A DNA stretch of 64,000 bases from Plicaturopsis crispa FD-325 SS-3. Its lineage: Eukaryota > Basidiomycota > Agaricomycetes > Amylocorticiales > Amylocorticiaceae. The translations under genes were made by a program, and so were the position numbers. The notes under the pieces are model-generated. The model searched no databases, was not told the origin of the DNA, and was given only the letters and a program-made list of their open reading frames with translations. Of the stretch, positions 52,934 through 64,000 are shown piece after piece; positions within the stretch are counted from its first letter, which is position 1; every line of letters begins with the position of its first letter. Location of the stretch: positions 1,064,863 to 1,128,862 of the forward strand of contig KN832563.1 in NCBI GenBank assembly GCA_000827205.1, written 5' to 3'.

Positions 52934-54477
52934 TCAGAATGGAACTGTGGTAGCCTCTATCCGGGCGTGTTTGTACTTTTTCTTCCCCTCACCCACTCCG
53001 AAATCGCCCACAACGTGGCCGCTCGCGCCCCTGCTCCGCATCATGTACTTGTATGTCACCAAGCCTTCGAGCCCGACTGGCCCCCGCGCGTGTATGCGGC
53101 CAGTGCTGATGCCCACCTCAGTCCCGAACCCGTACCGGAAGCCATCCGCAAATCGGGTGCTGGCGTTCATGAAGGTGCCCGCAGAGTCGACGCCCCGGCA
53201 GAATACAGATGCAGACAGGTCGGACTCGGTGATGATGGAGTCGGTGTGGTGCGATGAATGCGAGTTGATGAATTGGATGGCAAATTGGAGGGACGGCACG
53301 GTGACCACCGAGAGGGTGAGACTGAGATGCTCTGTGGCATACGAGGCTGCGGTGGACGGCTGGACATGTGTGGCGATATTTTGCGGCGGCGGCGATATCA
53401 ACTCCAAGGCCTTCAGAGTCAGAGGATCACATAGGAGATTGACATTGGCGGCCAATAGAGAACTGGCGACCTCCGGCCATACTGTATGTAGAACCGCTTG
53501 GTTCACGACAAGGGTTTCGACCGAATTACAAGCTGACGGATAATCAAGCTACAAGCAAAGTTAGTATACAGGCAGGAGGGCTCGGGAATAGAACATGCCT
53601 TTGAGTCAATAACAACCCGGATTGCCTTCTGCACATCAGCCGACTCGTCGAGGTAAATGTGGCATAATCCATCTGCATGCCCCATGACGGGGATCCGGGT
53701 GCTTTTCTGTATACTCTGTACAAGGCTGTTGCTCCCCCTTGGAATCACCAGGTCGATATATTGGTCCATTTCCAGTAACGAGGAGACTTCAGTGCGCGTC
53801 TGTATAGTCTGGACATATGTTTCTGGAAGTGACGTCTGAGACAGGCCTGTCGCGATAGCTTGTGAAAGGAGCTTGGTCGTCCTGTTGGACTCTTTTCCGC
53901 CTTTCAGGATGGCAGCATTCCCTAGAGCGAAGTGTAAGGGCAGTTCACAATGAAGGCGAAAGGAGAGCGAACCAGATTTAATCGCTAGCGAGGCGATGTT
54001 TACGACGACCTCCGGACGTGCCTCGAATATGACGAGAAGAACACCTATCGGACACGATACACGGTATAACTCGAGGTCGTCATCCAATTCTCGAGCGTAG
54101 GTTACGTTCCCAGTGGGATCAGGTAGATCTGCGACGTTTGCGACGCCAGCTATCATGGAGTCCCACTTGTCGCCCCTTCCAAGGTCCAGCCGCTTCATGA
54201 GAGATTCGGACATGCGGCCAGATTCTACCTCGAGTTGAGCGGCCTGAGTGGCAATCGGGCGTAAGTACTGATCGGCACAGGAGGAGCGTCGTATACGCAC
54301 CTGCATGTCCTCCCTGTTTGCAGCAAGGATTTCAGCCTTGCTGTTGTTGAGCTCCTTGATGATTTCCAATAAAGCTAGTATACGTTCCGAGGCAGGCAGG
54401 AGCTGGGATGCCTCAAACGCCGTCTTGGCTGCTTTTGCGATTGCATGGGCGGGGGTCGACTGTGATTGCGATGACAT
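52934..54477 (-). CDS. PRO2: gamma-glutamyl phosphate reductase
   Basis: Exons 54477-54301, 54243-53973, 53921-53599 and 53548-52934; 461 aa. It begins with the helical segment AAKTAFEASQLLPASERILA, then LYRVSCPIGVLLVIFEARPE, NAAILKGGKESNRT, VIPRGSNSLVQSIQ and IPVMGHADGLCHIYLDESAD, all typical. The catalytic Cys lies in YPSACNSVETLVV at the start of exon 4. It reduces gamma-glutamyl phosphate to glutamate semialdehyde, second step of proline synthesis. The third intron uses a GC donor (AAG|GCATGT, 53598-53549); no GT donor restores frame. The gene converges on the NASP-like gene with 121 bp between stops. Confidence 0.95.
53549..53598 (-). other. GC-AG intron in PRO2
   Basis: Donor AAG|GCATGT, acceptor TTGTAG|CTTG, 50 nt, phase 0. 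It joins DSK to LDYPSACNSVETLVV, which is continuous in this family. Confidence 0.8.
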
Positions 54478-54873
54478 GGTATTTCCTTTGGGGTTTCAAT
54501 GCAGAGTAGTGTTGTTACAAGATGGACTAGTTTGCAGAGAGCAGTAAGGGTACAAGGGCGTTACAGTTTTTGTAGCGTAAATCGGTGAAGAGCAAGTGAA
54601 CAAGCACGGCAAAATTGGTGATCGGAAATTACACGGATCTGAATCGCCGCGATCATGAAATTGTGAAAGCCGGTCTGCGTCAAGCTGTCGTCGACGATAG
54701 GTCGAGGACCCAATCAAGATTCAGACCTGATATATATTCAAGTACTCAAGGGAGATTGTAATAAAATTTAACAGAACAGCAATAAAGCAAGCATGCGATA
54801 CATAGGTACGAAGTGAGAATCATACATGAGATGCGTCCGTTTCGCAAGCCGAGACAGATCAAACGGAGGTTCG

Positions 54874-56536
54874 CTATGTCTCCATGGCCGTCACATCCAC
54901 ATCTCCGTGGCTCCCATTGCCGCCCCCATTCAGCTGGAACGGGAACGCATCGCTTGCATCGACTTCCCCTTCCGCGTCGGCCATACCCCGCAGCTTGTCG
55001 ATATAGAGCGGATCGGCGACTTCGGCCAGCGCCTCTTCCCGCTCATCTTCCTCGTCTTTGTCCATCGCGACGTGCGAGATATTGACGACCTCCCATTTGT
55101 CTTGGTACGCTTCTTGCAGCTACGTTGACAAAACGTCAGAAAGAATTCTAGGGAAGAATCATGTGCACTGACGTTGGCTCTCTTCTTTTTGAGGATCATC
55201 TTCCGCTCGATGTTTTTGTAGTACGCGCCCTTCGTCCGCGGCGGTGCCACAGTGCCATTGAGAGCGGGCTCAGACTCTCCGTCGTCCAGGACAAGCAAAA
55301 ACTCATTCGGGACCTGCTGCTCGACCTTGACAGTCTCGTAATCACGGACAAACTGAAACGCAGTAGATTGCTGCGACACATTGCGTTAGACGGTGCTGTG
55401 AATCCACCATGCGAAATGAACCCACATCCGGTTCGGCTGGATCAGCAGTCCCCAATTCCAGTTTTTCTAATCGGTTTTCTTTGAACGCAACAGCAGACTC
55501 GTCGTCCTTGGTTAGATAGTAAGCAAGGAAGTGGTCGCCATCGGACTCCATAGGTCGCAAGATGGCACAGTCTAGGCGAGGATCCTCCACCTGTGCATGC
55601 TTGTGAGTTCGTTTCCATATAACACATCTAAGGAACACGTACATCAACCGCCCGTTCCCCAGGCCGCTCCGAGAATCGGAATAGATCGTATGCGTTTGCC
55701 CATATGTGAGCATCGGGGAATATTTCATATGATTCTACCGCTGTGACATGCGGCTTGTTGGGGTGCTTAAGTGATTTGAGGTCAAACACATCAGCATTAT
55801 TGCATGCGGCAAAGGAGGCCTCTATGTCTCGGATCTGTGCGGTACGCGAAACATCTATAGGCTTGTTCATATTATGTTTGCTAAGTGAAAACACGAGTAG
55901 GCTTAGATATCAGCAAATTAACTCGCGCAATAACGAATGCACGCACGGTTCTTGGGATGCCAAACCACGCTGGGCTCCCTCCCTGCTGATGTACTCCGTT
56001 TTTCTCAGCCATGGTACATGGCCAGAAGAGGTCGGTGCTGAGCCGGTCCCTGAGCCAGAGTAGCCTCCATTGGCGTGGCTACCCGAAGCAGCTGTCGGTG
56101 GCTCCAGTAAAAATTCGTCCCGTGGGTCAAGAGTGGGTAGACGGTTCGGGTCCGGGTTCAATGCTGTCTCGCGTCAAAAACGGCTCGACCGATTGCACGC
56201 GCAGGACAGACTCACCAGACTGGTCCGCATCCTCCTCCCACAGCGACTCCCACTTCCCGAGGTCGAGTGGCATCCCGCACTCGGCGTCTACGATCATAGG
56301 CAGCGGTGTCTCATTCGCGATGGTGTTGAGAAATTCTGGGCGCGCGTAGCGCATGGGATTTGTGGGAATGTCGAGGAGTTTTGGCGGACATGGTGGGGCG
56401 GGGAGAGGATTCGAGTAGCGTACGCGCACTAGGAGGTCGAGTTTACTATGGATTGCAAATTGTTCCGGTAAAGTCTGCTCAGCATGCTATGTATACACGG
56501 GGTGAACGTGATCGCGTACCTCTTCTTGAAACTCAT
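54874..56536 (-). CDS. PAF1: RNA polymerase II Paf1 complex subunit Paf1
   Basis: Exons 56536-56520, 56445-56216, 56163-55947, 55880-55643, 55590-55426, 55370-55173 and 55119-54874; 436 aa. It starts MSFKKSKLDLLVRVRYSNPL, then CPPKLLDIPTNPMRYARPEF, DAECGMPLDLGKWESLW and VPWLRKTEYISRE (the motif typical of Paf1), and later DLFRFSERPGERAVD and RLDCAILRP. Two further conserved stretches are DHFLAYYLTKDD and AFQFVRDYETVKVEQQ. The C-terminus is acidic with DKDEEDEREEALAEV. Paf1 works with elongating RNA polymerase II and promotes H2B ubiquitylation and H3 methylation. The intron after exon 5 was placed by frame: without it the FQFVRDYE block cannot be reached. Confidence 0.92.
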
Positions 56537-56770
56537 GGCTAGGAATTGTCAGGGGTTGTAAACACTTTGAAAGCAAGGTAAGGACCTGCTGGCGAATGCT
56601 AGTGCAAGTTGAACTTGAAGCGTAGACCGTCGAGGATTTGTAGGGCGCGGAGGTCAAGGTCGGGTCGAGGACTGCAGCTGCTAAACAATTTCCGAAGAGC
56701 CATCGTCCGCGTACGTAATAAAGCCATGGTGGCGCACGACTTTGGCACGACTGAAGGTCAATTTGAAACT

Positions 56771-56787
56771 GTTCAACGTTCAACATT
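56771..56787. repeat. 17-bp motif GTTCAACGTTCAACATT, copy 2
   Basis: Identical to 12622-12638. It lies between the RPS4 stop and the PAF1 ATG, 235 bp upstream of the latter. Confidence 0.6.
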
Positions 56788-56926
56788 ATTTTGACAGCGC
56801 ACACAAAGACATATAGAACATAGGCCCATTATCCATGCGATGATATTTTTGTGCGCGTCGAGTAAAAGGCAGGTAGGCATACAAGGCATGGCATAAAAGA
56901 GACAAGGAAATAAGGCCCGCAAACGT

Positions 56927-58064
56927 CTATTGCTCGGCAGCCTTCTGTTTCCTCCGCACATCTCTCTCCTCCGAGATCGTGAGCTTGGTACCTTTGCCCT
57001 TCGGCAGCGATACCCAGGGCTTGATGCCCTCACCGATAACGAAAACGTTGGATACCCTGAGGAAATAAACGTCAGGCTAAGAACAGTCAATGTAACGACA
57101 GTCAGGACGCACCGAGTAGCGAAAGTCCGCTCCAGAGAATCCTTCACATGCACGATATCGAATCCACCAATGTGCTTCTCCCGGTGCACAATGATACCGG
57201 CACGACCCATGTTACGACCGCCAGTGATCATGACGATGTTGCCAGTGTCAAACTTGACAAAGTCAGTGATCTTGCTCTGCTCAAAGTCGAACTTGACGGT
57301 GTCGTTAACGCGGATAGCAGGGTCCGGGTAGCGGATCGTGCGGCCGTCGTGTGTGACGATGTATGGGACACCCTTTGCACCGAGAGCGACCTTCTTCACT
57401 TTGAGGAGCTTGTAGCTCGCCTCCTCGGGGGTGATACGGTGGATGGTGAATCGGCCCTTGACATCGTAAAGCAGGCGGAAGTGTTCGCCGGACTTTTCAA
57501 TGGAAATGACATCTGAAAGTGATTTGTATGAGTTTCGCAGCGGGACGCAGCGAAAGAAAAGGAGAGCGCACCCTGGAAACCAGCGGGGTAGGTGGCATCA
57601 GTGCGAACTTTGCCGTCGACCTTAATGAGACGCTGCTTGACAATAGCGACGACTTCACGGCCAGTGAGAGCGTACTTCAGGCGGTTACGGAGGAAGATGG
57701 AGAGGGGGAGGGATTCGCGGAGTTTATGGGGACCAGGGGAGGGACGGGGAGCCTGTCAATGGATCGCGATGAATATTGGGTGTACAAGCAGCATTTCAGC
57801 TGGGCAACATACGTAGGTCCCGCTCAGCTTGTCGAGCATCCATGACGAGGGAGCGGCGAGACGCTTCAAGTGCTTTTTGGGTCCTCTGGCCTGCAAACGC
57901 GAGTAAAGTCAGTAAAGCCGTTTGAAAGTGTATCGGGCACATCGCAGTCCATCCGAGCGTCTCGAGATCCATCCATCCCATTCCAACCGATGAAAGCCAT
58001 CTCTTTCTCGCCAGACGACCTCTGTGTGCTCTGTGGACCTGCTGGGGACGGCAATACTGACCAT
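56927..58064 (-). CDS. RPS4: 40S ribosomal protein S4 (eS4)
   Basis: Exons 58064-58062, 57890-57813, 57752-57572, 57512-57113 and 57056-56927; 263 aa, the usual length. The first coding exon is the ATG alone, followed by a 171-nt intron (58061-57891), then [20 protein letters not shown] and [20 protein letters not shown]. Further on come [40 protein letters not shown] and [20 protein letters not shown] (KOW-type), ending QKAAEQ. It is a structural protein of the small ribosomal subunit. A long first intron directly after the ATG is common in fungal ribosomal-protein genes. The ATG choice rests on the CATG|GTCAGT donor, the only one giving M-ARGPKKH. Confidence 0.95.
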
Positions 58065-58346
58065 GTTGTGTTGATTCTTGAGGAAAGGGCGTCGACGACT
58101 TGCTGGACCGTTGACCACAGCGAGCGCGCCAGGCTGATTTCCTGCTGACAAATCGAGCGAAAACACAAGACCAAACAACGTCAGCCACCACCAACTCCAC
58201 TGATAGCGGCGTCGTCGTCGCAGGCACCAGCGCTCGAGGCCCCACCGAATAAATATCTAGAACGCAAACCTGGAGGACGCTCGTTTTACTCTGGATATAC
58301 CCCCGTCGTCCGCTTTTTTCTAGGCTATCTCCTACCAGCTAATTCC
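58065..58346. promoter_or_regulatory. divergent promoter RPS4 / TPT-family transporter
   Basis: 282 bp between start codons on opposite strands. The sequence is free of obvious coding and pyrimidine-rich on the transporter side. Confidence 0.5.
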
Positions 58347-59993
58347 ATGTCTCTGACCGAAAAGCACAGGGGAGGAGCTTGGCTGGCCAATCCCTTCTCC
58401 AACGACTCGCAGACCCTTCCGACTCACAAGAATCGGTCGGAGGACGAGAATTCCGCATGGCGCGCGTCCTCGCATCCTTCGCAGTTTCCTACCTCTATTT
58501 CTCTGAAGGATATCAAGCGGAACATTAAACATCATTTACCTGCGACGTCCAATTTCCCCGGCTCTCATAGTCGCATCACGCCCCTCACGACGAGCCCGAC
58601 AACCTTATCGCTACCTTCGGCAGCGACGACGCGGTTCATCCTCCTATGCTCGCTATGGTACACGACATCCGCCTTATCCTCTAACACAGGAAAGGCCATT
58701 CTCACGCAGTTTCGCTACCCGGTCACCCTCACGTTTGTCCAATTCGGCTTCGTCGCACTGTATTGCATGCTCTTTATGAGCCCGCTCGTGCGGTTCTCGC
58801 ATATACGTGCTCCTACGCGCGCAATCATCAGGAGCACATTGCCCATGGGAATGTTCCAGGTCGGTGGCCATATGTTCTCTAGCATGGCCATATCGAGGAT
58901 TCCAGTAAGCACGGTGCACACTATCAAGGTAAGCACAGTAGTGCAAGTGATCTCCTTCATGTACTCATTGTATGTGTAGGCGCTGTCGCCGCTATTTACC
59001 GTTGCAGCTTACGCCCTGTTATTCCGGGTCTCCTACTCGGCCAAAACGTACATATCCCTTTTACCACTGACCTTCGGCGTCATGCTGGCCTGTTCCTTCG
59101 ACATGTCCGCTTCGAATGCGATGGGTCTCCTCTGTGCATTTGGATCCGCGCTTGTCTTCGTTTCATCCAACATTTTTTTCAAGAAAGTCATGCCCTCGCC
59201 ATCGGCTAGCGGGGCACAACACTCCGCGCATAAACTCGATAAATTGAACCTGCTCTTCTACTCATCAGGCATGGCATTTGTGCTCATGTTTCCCCTCTGG
59301 CTCTACTATGACCTCCCAGCCTTCCTTGCGACTGCCGCCGACCCATCGCATGTATCGCATCCTACACACGGACACGATACCCCGCACAGCGTCACGTACT
59401 ACATTTTCATGAACGGCACCGTGCATTTTGCGCAGAACATCATCGCGTTCATTATCCTTGCCTCGACATCGCCTGTCACATACAGCATCGCGTCACTCAT
59501 CAAGCGCGTTGCCGTTATCTGCATTGCGATCGTGTGGTTTGCGCAGTCCGTACACCCTGTACAGGGCCTCGGCATCACCCTGACATTTGTCGGGCTGTAT
59601 ATGTACAACAATGCGAAGGGCGATGTGGAGAAGGGCGAGAACAAAATGCGCAGAGTGGAGGCCGCGCGTGACCTGATGCTGCCTAGCACACGAGAGGAAC
59701 TTGGGACGGACGATGAACTGCGAACACCTGTCGAAGGCGAGACGACCGCCACGGAGAACCTAGTAGTTCATGGACGGCCACGGGCGATATCAGTCGCGGC
59801 ATCGCACCCCCCACCGCATCATTCGTCGACACACGCCCCTCTGCCGCCCTTGCAGATCCATATAACACCACCGACTGCATCCAAGGATTTCGGGCGTCGG
59901 AGTGCAACCTCTCCGACGGAATCGTATCCTTCGCCGCCACCGTCAATCGATTCTCCACCATCGAACACCGTCGCGCTTGGGCATGATCGGTAG
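58347..59993 (+). CDS. triose-phosphate-translocator-family carrier (SLY41/SLC35E type)
   Basis: Exons 58347-58928 and 58980-59993; 531 aa. A ~90-residue hydrophilic N-terminus precedes about ten membrane spans. TPT-family blocks: FILLCSLWYTTSALSSNTGK, PVTLTFVQFGF, VGGHMFSSMAISRIPVSTVH, TIKALSPLFTVAAYALLF and YISLLPLTFGVMLACSFDMS, and near the end STSPVTYSIASLIKRVAVIC and GITLTFVGLYMYNNAK. A ~100-residue Ser/Pro/His-rich cytosolic tail follows. Closest to yeast Sly41-like proteins of the ER/Golgi; the substrate is unknown and could be a sugar phosphate or nucleotide sugar. Confidence 0.88.
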
Positions 59994-61002
59994 CGACCAT
60001 CGCCTTGAGCGTCTGCTATCATGATGGACACCCTTCCTCGCTGCTTGTACTGTGCAGACAGCGGCACGGACGCGGATGCCAGCCATGGAGGCGAACGGCT
60101 GCGGGTGGAGTACAATCCGCGGTGGGAGTTTGCTGCCACCATATGGACATGGCGCGCACAAGTCACGCCATGTCCCAAGCCAATATCTTATTATCCGATT
60201 TATTCTGCTTTTCCGTTCGCTGTGTGTTGTCGTTCGTTTTCTTGCTTCACAGACTAATGCGTAGATGGACTTTATTCCGTGGGCGGACCGGTGCATCTGC
60301 TACTTCCTGCGTGCATTTTTTGTCGTGCGCAGCGTTGCTTGTATATGTGCAAATGAATGTTATGAACATTTTATTACTTGCTTGGGGGCAAGACCAATGT
60401 GTTTTCTATACCCATTCCATCGCAGATGGACGTGCCATGCAGCAAACAACGTCCAGAATCTCGGCCCGATGTGGAATTTCGTCCCCTACTCTGTACAAGT
60501 AGCTTAAAGTTTTGACGCCACAAAATCAAGTAAGTACCTCGCGTCTTTCTTTGTTCGATCTACTCACCTTGAGCTAGCTATAGACTTCCAGTCAACCCTC
60601 TGGGCAGCCCATTTAAATATAGCGTACTCATTAATATTGTTGAGGGTATGTGCACAATGATGGAAGTGCATCGCCACCGCGTCGAAATCAGGGGGCCAAT
60701 TTAGCAAAAATTTGGTTCCGTCAAGTCTCGTTCTTCGTTCTCACCGCTGGCGTCCTGCGCAAACCTTTAGAATCCACGAGACCGTATACGACATTCTCGG
60801 GAAACTACTTGACGCCCACGCCAGTCGTATTACAATTGTCTTGATGGCCGAAGATAGAACTTGAACGTGTTGTCAACGCGGCCATCGTCGGAAACTTCAA
60901 GTAGTAAGCTTCGTTCGCTCATACAGTATCTCCATTTCCTAACGTCTGTAAACTATCTTAGCTTCATCCTACTACACAAACCTCGGCCGCGCCGAACAGG
61001 CC
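59994..61002. other. intergenic between the TPT-family gene and TRK
   Basis: About 1 kb with only short random open frames; should hold the first gene's terminator and the TRK promoter. T-rich tracts near 60190-60250 are the only notable composition. Confidence 0.5.
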
Positions 61003-64000
61003 ATGTCGTCGAGATTCCACGACTTTCTTGACAAGGTCGAAAAGGAGGCGACCTTTTTCCGCATACACGTCGTCGCATTCACTTTCATTCCCCTCATATT
61101 CTCCGGCATATTCTACGCCAGCAATGGCCGGTTCCCAGTCTCCTATCTCGACTCCTTGTTCCTGTGCTATTCCGCAATGACCGTGACCGGACTATCCGTG
61201 GTGAACCTATCGACGATCACAGCGTGGCAACAAGTGATCCTCTACGTGCTCATGATGATGGTGCGTTCTGCAAACATATCCTCCTCCCTGCGCATTGAGC
61301 TGACTTGCCGCTAGGGAGACATCACGATGGTGTCCTGGATGATGGTCCTCGTCCGAAAGTGCGCATTACGACTCTATCTCACGCGACATTTCTAACGCCT
61401 TACCTAGACATTATTTCCGCGTCAAGTGCGAGTACGTGACGTCTATCGAGCGCGCAAAAAAGCGACCCAAACGGCGCCCTACGATGTTCCTTACCCGCAC
61501 CAAAACAATGTTCAAGAACGCCATCTCCTCCCCTGTGGGATCGCGCCCAATGTACGACCCCGCGCCAAACCAGCCCTCTGAAAAGAACGGTCACGCGGAG
61601 CCGTCTGAAAACCGACACTCGGACGCTGATGGCCGCTTCCTCGACGAGGTGCGCACGTTCACGTCGTCCCCTCGCGGCGACAGCGCGTCCCTGCCTCCCC
61701 TCTCCCCTGTCTCCTCGCGCCAGCCTGGCGTCCAATTCGCAATGACTTCGTCCATGACCCCTTCGGCTGTGCGCCAGCGCCGGCTCGACACGATCCGAGG
61801 TACGCGATAAATTACATATCGCGGCGTTGCACTCACCCCATGTTTCAGAGGGCGTACCCCTGCCCCGCCGGACGCTGACCATTCTGTCCCAGAATGCGGG
61901 TGTCGGTGCGCCGTTGGCCTCCGCGGGAACGGGGCGCTCTGTCGGCGTTGTCGATGCGCGATACAAGGACCACGGCGGATTCCCCGGCCCCGTCACGCTC
62001 ACCAAAGCGGGCCTGCGGCGTATCATGCCAGGCACCTACCGCAAGCTCGAGCGCAAAATGACGGTGCCCTATACGATGTCTTACAATAACCAAGTGCCGC
62101 AGTCGGATGTACGCAGCGTTACGGGCAGCCTCGTGCAAGAGGAGCGGATGTTCCCGCGTTGGCTGCCTGCGATCTCCGGGCTCACCATCAATCGCAACTC
62201 TGACTTCCGCACTGAGACCTTGAGTGACGACGAGCTGGAGAAGATCGGGGGCACGGAGTATCGTGCCCTGAGACTGCTGAGCTATGTTATCCCGATAGTA
62301 TGTGTCGACATGCCTATACATGTGCATCGAAGTACTGAGGCTATTCAATCTGTCAGTACTTCGTCGGGACGCAGCTCTTCTCGTTCATCCTATTCGCGCC
62401 ATGGCTATCCGCAGTGAGCACATACGACGACGTGTTCGCGGCGCAGCCTCGCAATGTGCAGAAGCCGTGGTTCTCGCTCTTCCAGGTTATGGGCGCGTAT
62501 ACGGGCGGAGGCCTTTCCCTTGTAGACCAGTTAGTTCCAATTTCTAGTCTGACGTTCTGGTCAAATTGCCGACTCTCTTGCTCATAGGGGAATGGTGCCC
62601 TTCCAGGGGGCGTACTTGATGATATGTAAGTTTGGTCGTTCCATTGTAGTGTGATCGTTCGATTCGAACCGCCTCCCCGTTTGAAGTCGCCATGATGTTT
62701 GTTATTTTGGCTGGTAATCACGCCCTGGTATGTGCCCAAGCTATGTTACATTCCCCACCTCGCTAACGCTGCATTTTGCAGCCCATATTGTACGTCCATA
62801 GAAAGTTTGAGCGACCTTTGGGGTATACTAACGGCCATCGGCCATAGTCTGAGGCTCATAGTGTATGTCTAAAACGTTTCCTTGTAAGCTGTGAGACTCA
62901 CGGCCATTGAACAGATGGATTGGCACCAAAGTATCCACGGACGAGTCAGAGACGAAGAAAGCGTTCTATTTCCTGCTCGACCATCCGCGAAGGTGCTGCC
63001 CACTCCAGTCCCACCTTTACTAGTGCGCTGATGCCTTCATGCCAGATGTTTCTTGTACCTGTAGGCCTTGTACATTGCGATGCGCGTTAAATGCATGCTA
63101 ATTTACCCATATGCAGCTTCCCCAGTCACCAGACGTGGTTTTTGGTACGAGCTAATTCACCTCACTTTAGCTGCTGCTGATGATTCTTTCGCAGGTTCTG
63201 TGTCTCGTCGGATTTAGGTATGCCCGAGCATCATAACGATGCACCTTCCCATACTAATCTTCGTCAGCGCTATTGAATGGGTAGCGTTCGAAGTTTTGAG
63301 TGCGTTGAATGCTATCTCCTTGTGCTTTCCGGATTAACATATCCTTTCAGATACTGGCTTGGATGTGTACAAGTCATTAACCATCGGCCCGCGTACCGTT
63401 GCGGGCTTGTTTCAAAGCTTAGCCGTGCGCGCATCGGGATTCTCGATTGTGCCTATCGCGAGCCTGGCACCTGCGCTCCAGTAAGCTTGTTCTCCCATGA
63501 GGCAATACCGATAGATCCTCACTCGCTTGATTACAGATTTCTGTACTTGGTGATGATGTACATCGCTGTAAGTCCTGCACTGTGCTTCCCGTGAACTATG
63601 TAGTTCCTTACCAGCTTTTCTGCAGGTATATCCGGTGGCCATGAGTATCCGGGCAACGAATGTGTATGTGTTCGTCCTCCGGTGACCTCATACGGTGCTG
63701 ATGAGTGGATTCTGTATATCTACCAGCTACGAAGAGCGCTCTCTGGGCGTCTTTGAAGCCCCACCAGACGAAGAAGATGAGGAACCGACTGATCTGAATA
63801 CTTACGCGCCGCGCGAACGGGTAGGTAAATACCTCGGTTGGCACGTACGGCGGCAAATGTCTGTCGGTGCGTACATAGCATTGCTTGCTCGCGTATCTGT
63901 TTCAGCGGGCCTGACAATATTTGGCTGGTATAGATCTTTGGTGGCTCGTATGGGCGGTGTTTCTGATCGCCATCATCGAGCGCGACAGCCTACTCGACGA
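61003..64000 (+). CDS. TRK1: Trk-type high-affinity potassium transporter, 3' end outside window
   Basis: Exons 61003-61260, 61315-61358, 61408-61799, 61849-62297, 62357-62529, 62588-62625, 62687-62727, 62782-62789, 62848-62862, 62915-62992, 63046-63060, 63117-63144, 63194-63216, 63268-63299, 63351-63480, 63537-63567, 63626-63663, 63727-63866 and 63934-64000 (continues). Motifs: FTFIPLIFSGIFYASNGRFP, YLDSLFLCYSAMTVTGLSVV (first pore segment), VFQGAYL-type helices, FVGTQLFSFILFAPWL, FQVMGAYTGGGLSLVDQGMV, GLFQSLAVRASGFSIVPIAS (later pore loop) and LWWLVWAVFLIAIIERDSLL. A long charged cytosolic loop (61430-62240) is typical of fungal Trk proteins. Plasma-membrane K+ uptake is the expected role. 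The second half is split into very small exons, one of 8 nt. Confidence 0.93.

Noticed and set aside
57891-58061. C/D-box snoRNA in the RPS4 first intron
   Set aside because: A CTGA lies near the 3' end but there is no good RTGATGA C box or terminal stem.

Overview
The window reads as nuclear DNA of a filamentous basidiomycete, most likely an Agaricomycete. Genes lie close together on both strands and most are cut by many introns of about 48-70 nt with GT(R)NGT donors. Very small exons occur, and the protein set is eukaryotic (SAGA, Paf1 complex, TIM23 motor, R2TP-type HIT finger, cell-wall MAP kinase). No virus-like element, CRISPR array, rRNA or convincing tRNA was seen. All splice models were built by hand from reading frame, splice-site consensus and remembered family motifs; each complete model sums to a whole number of codons.

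Left part (1-12.5 kb): a secreted Ala/Ser/Asn-rich repeat protein running off the left edge; HGH1 and SPT20 back to back over a 141-bp gap; mitochondrial ribosomal protein mL44; a 14-exon Slt2/Mpk1-type MAP kinase; and NBP35 of cytosolic Fe-S assembly, convergent with it.

Accessory-looking part (12.7-21 kb): four tandem dienelactone-hydrolase paralogues on the minus strand, all with the same eight-exon plan. A 1.29-kb non-autonomous terminal-inverted-repeat DNA transposon sits between copies 3 and 4.

Middle (22-44 kb): dihydroxyacetone kinase, TIM44, TRM82, a Gfo/Idh/MocA oxidoreductase, a GH47 alpha-mannosidase, ERV1, a ZIP metal transporter, a HIT zinc-finger protein, DBP9 and glycerol kinase. 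With glycerol kinase and dihydroxyacetone kinase both present, two entry steps of glycerol catabolism lie about 17 kb apart.

Right part (44.8-64 kb): a second GH47 mannosidase, an AP180/YAP1801-type ANTH endocytic adaptor rich in Prk1-type phosphosites, a NASP-like histone chaperone, PRO2, PAF1, RPS4, a triose-phosphate-translocator-family carrier, and a Trk potassium transporter cut by the right edge.

The most notable items are the DLH array with its transposon, the 5-nt and 10-nt exons plus a GC-AG intron in the MAP kinase, the intron differences between the two GH47 genes, and the phosphosite-studded AP180-like tail.
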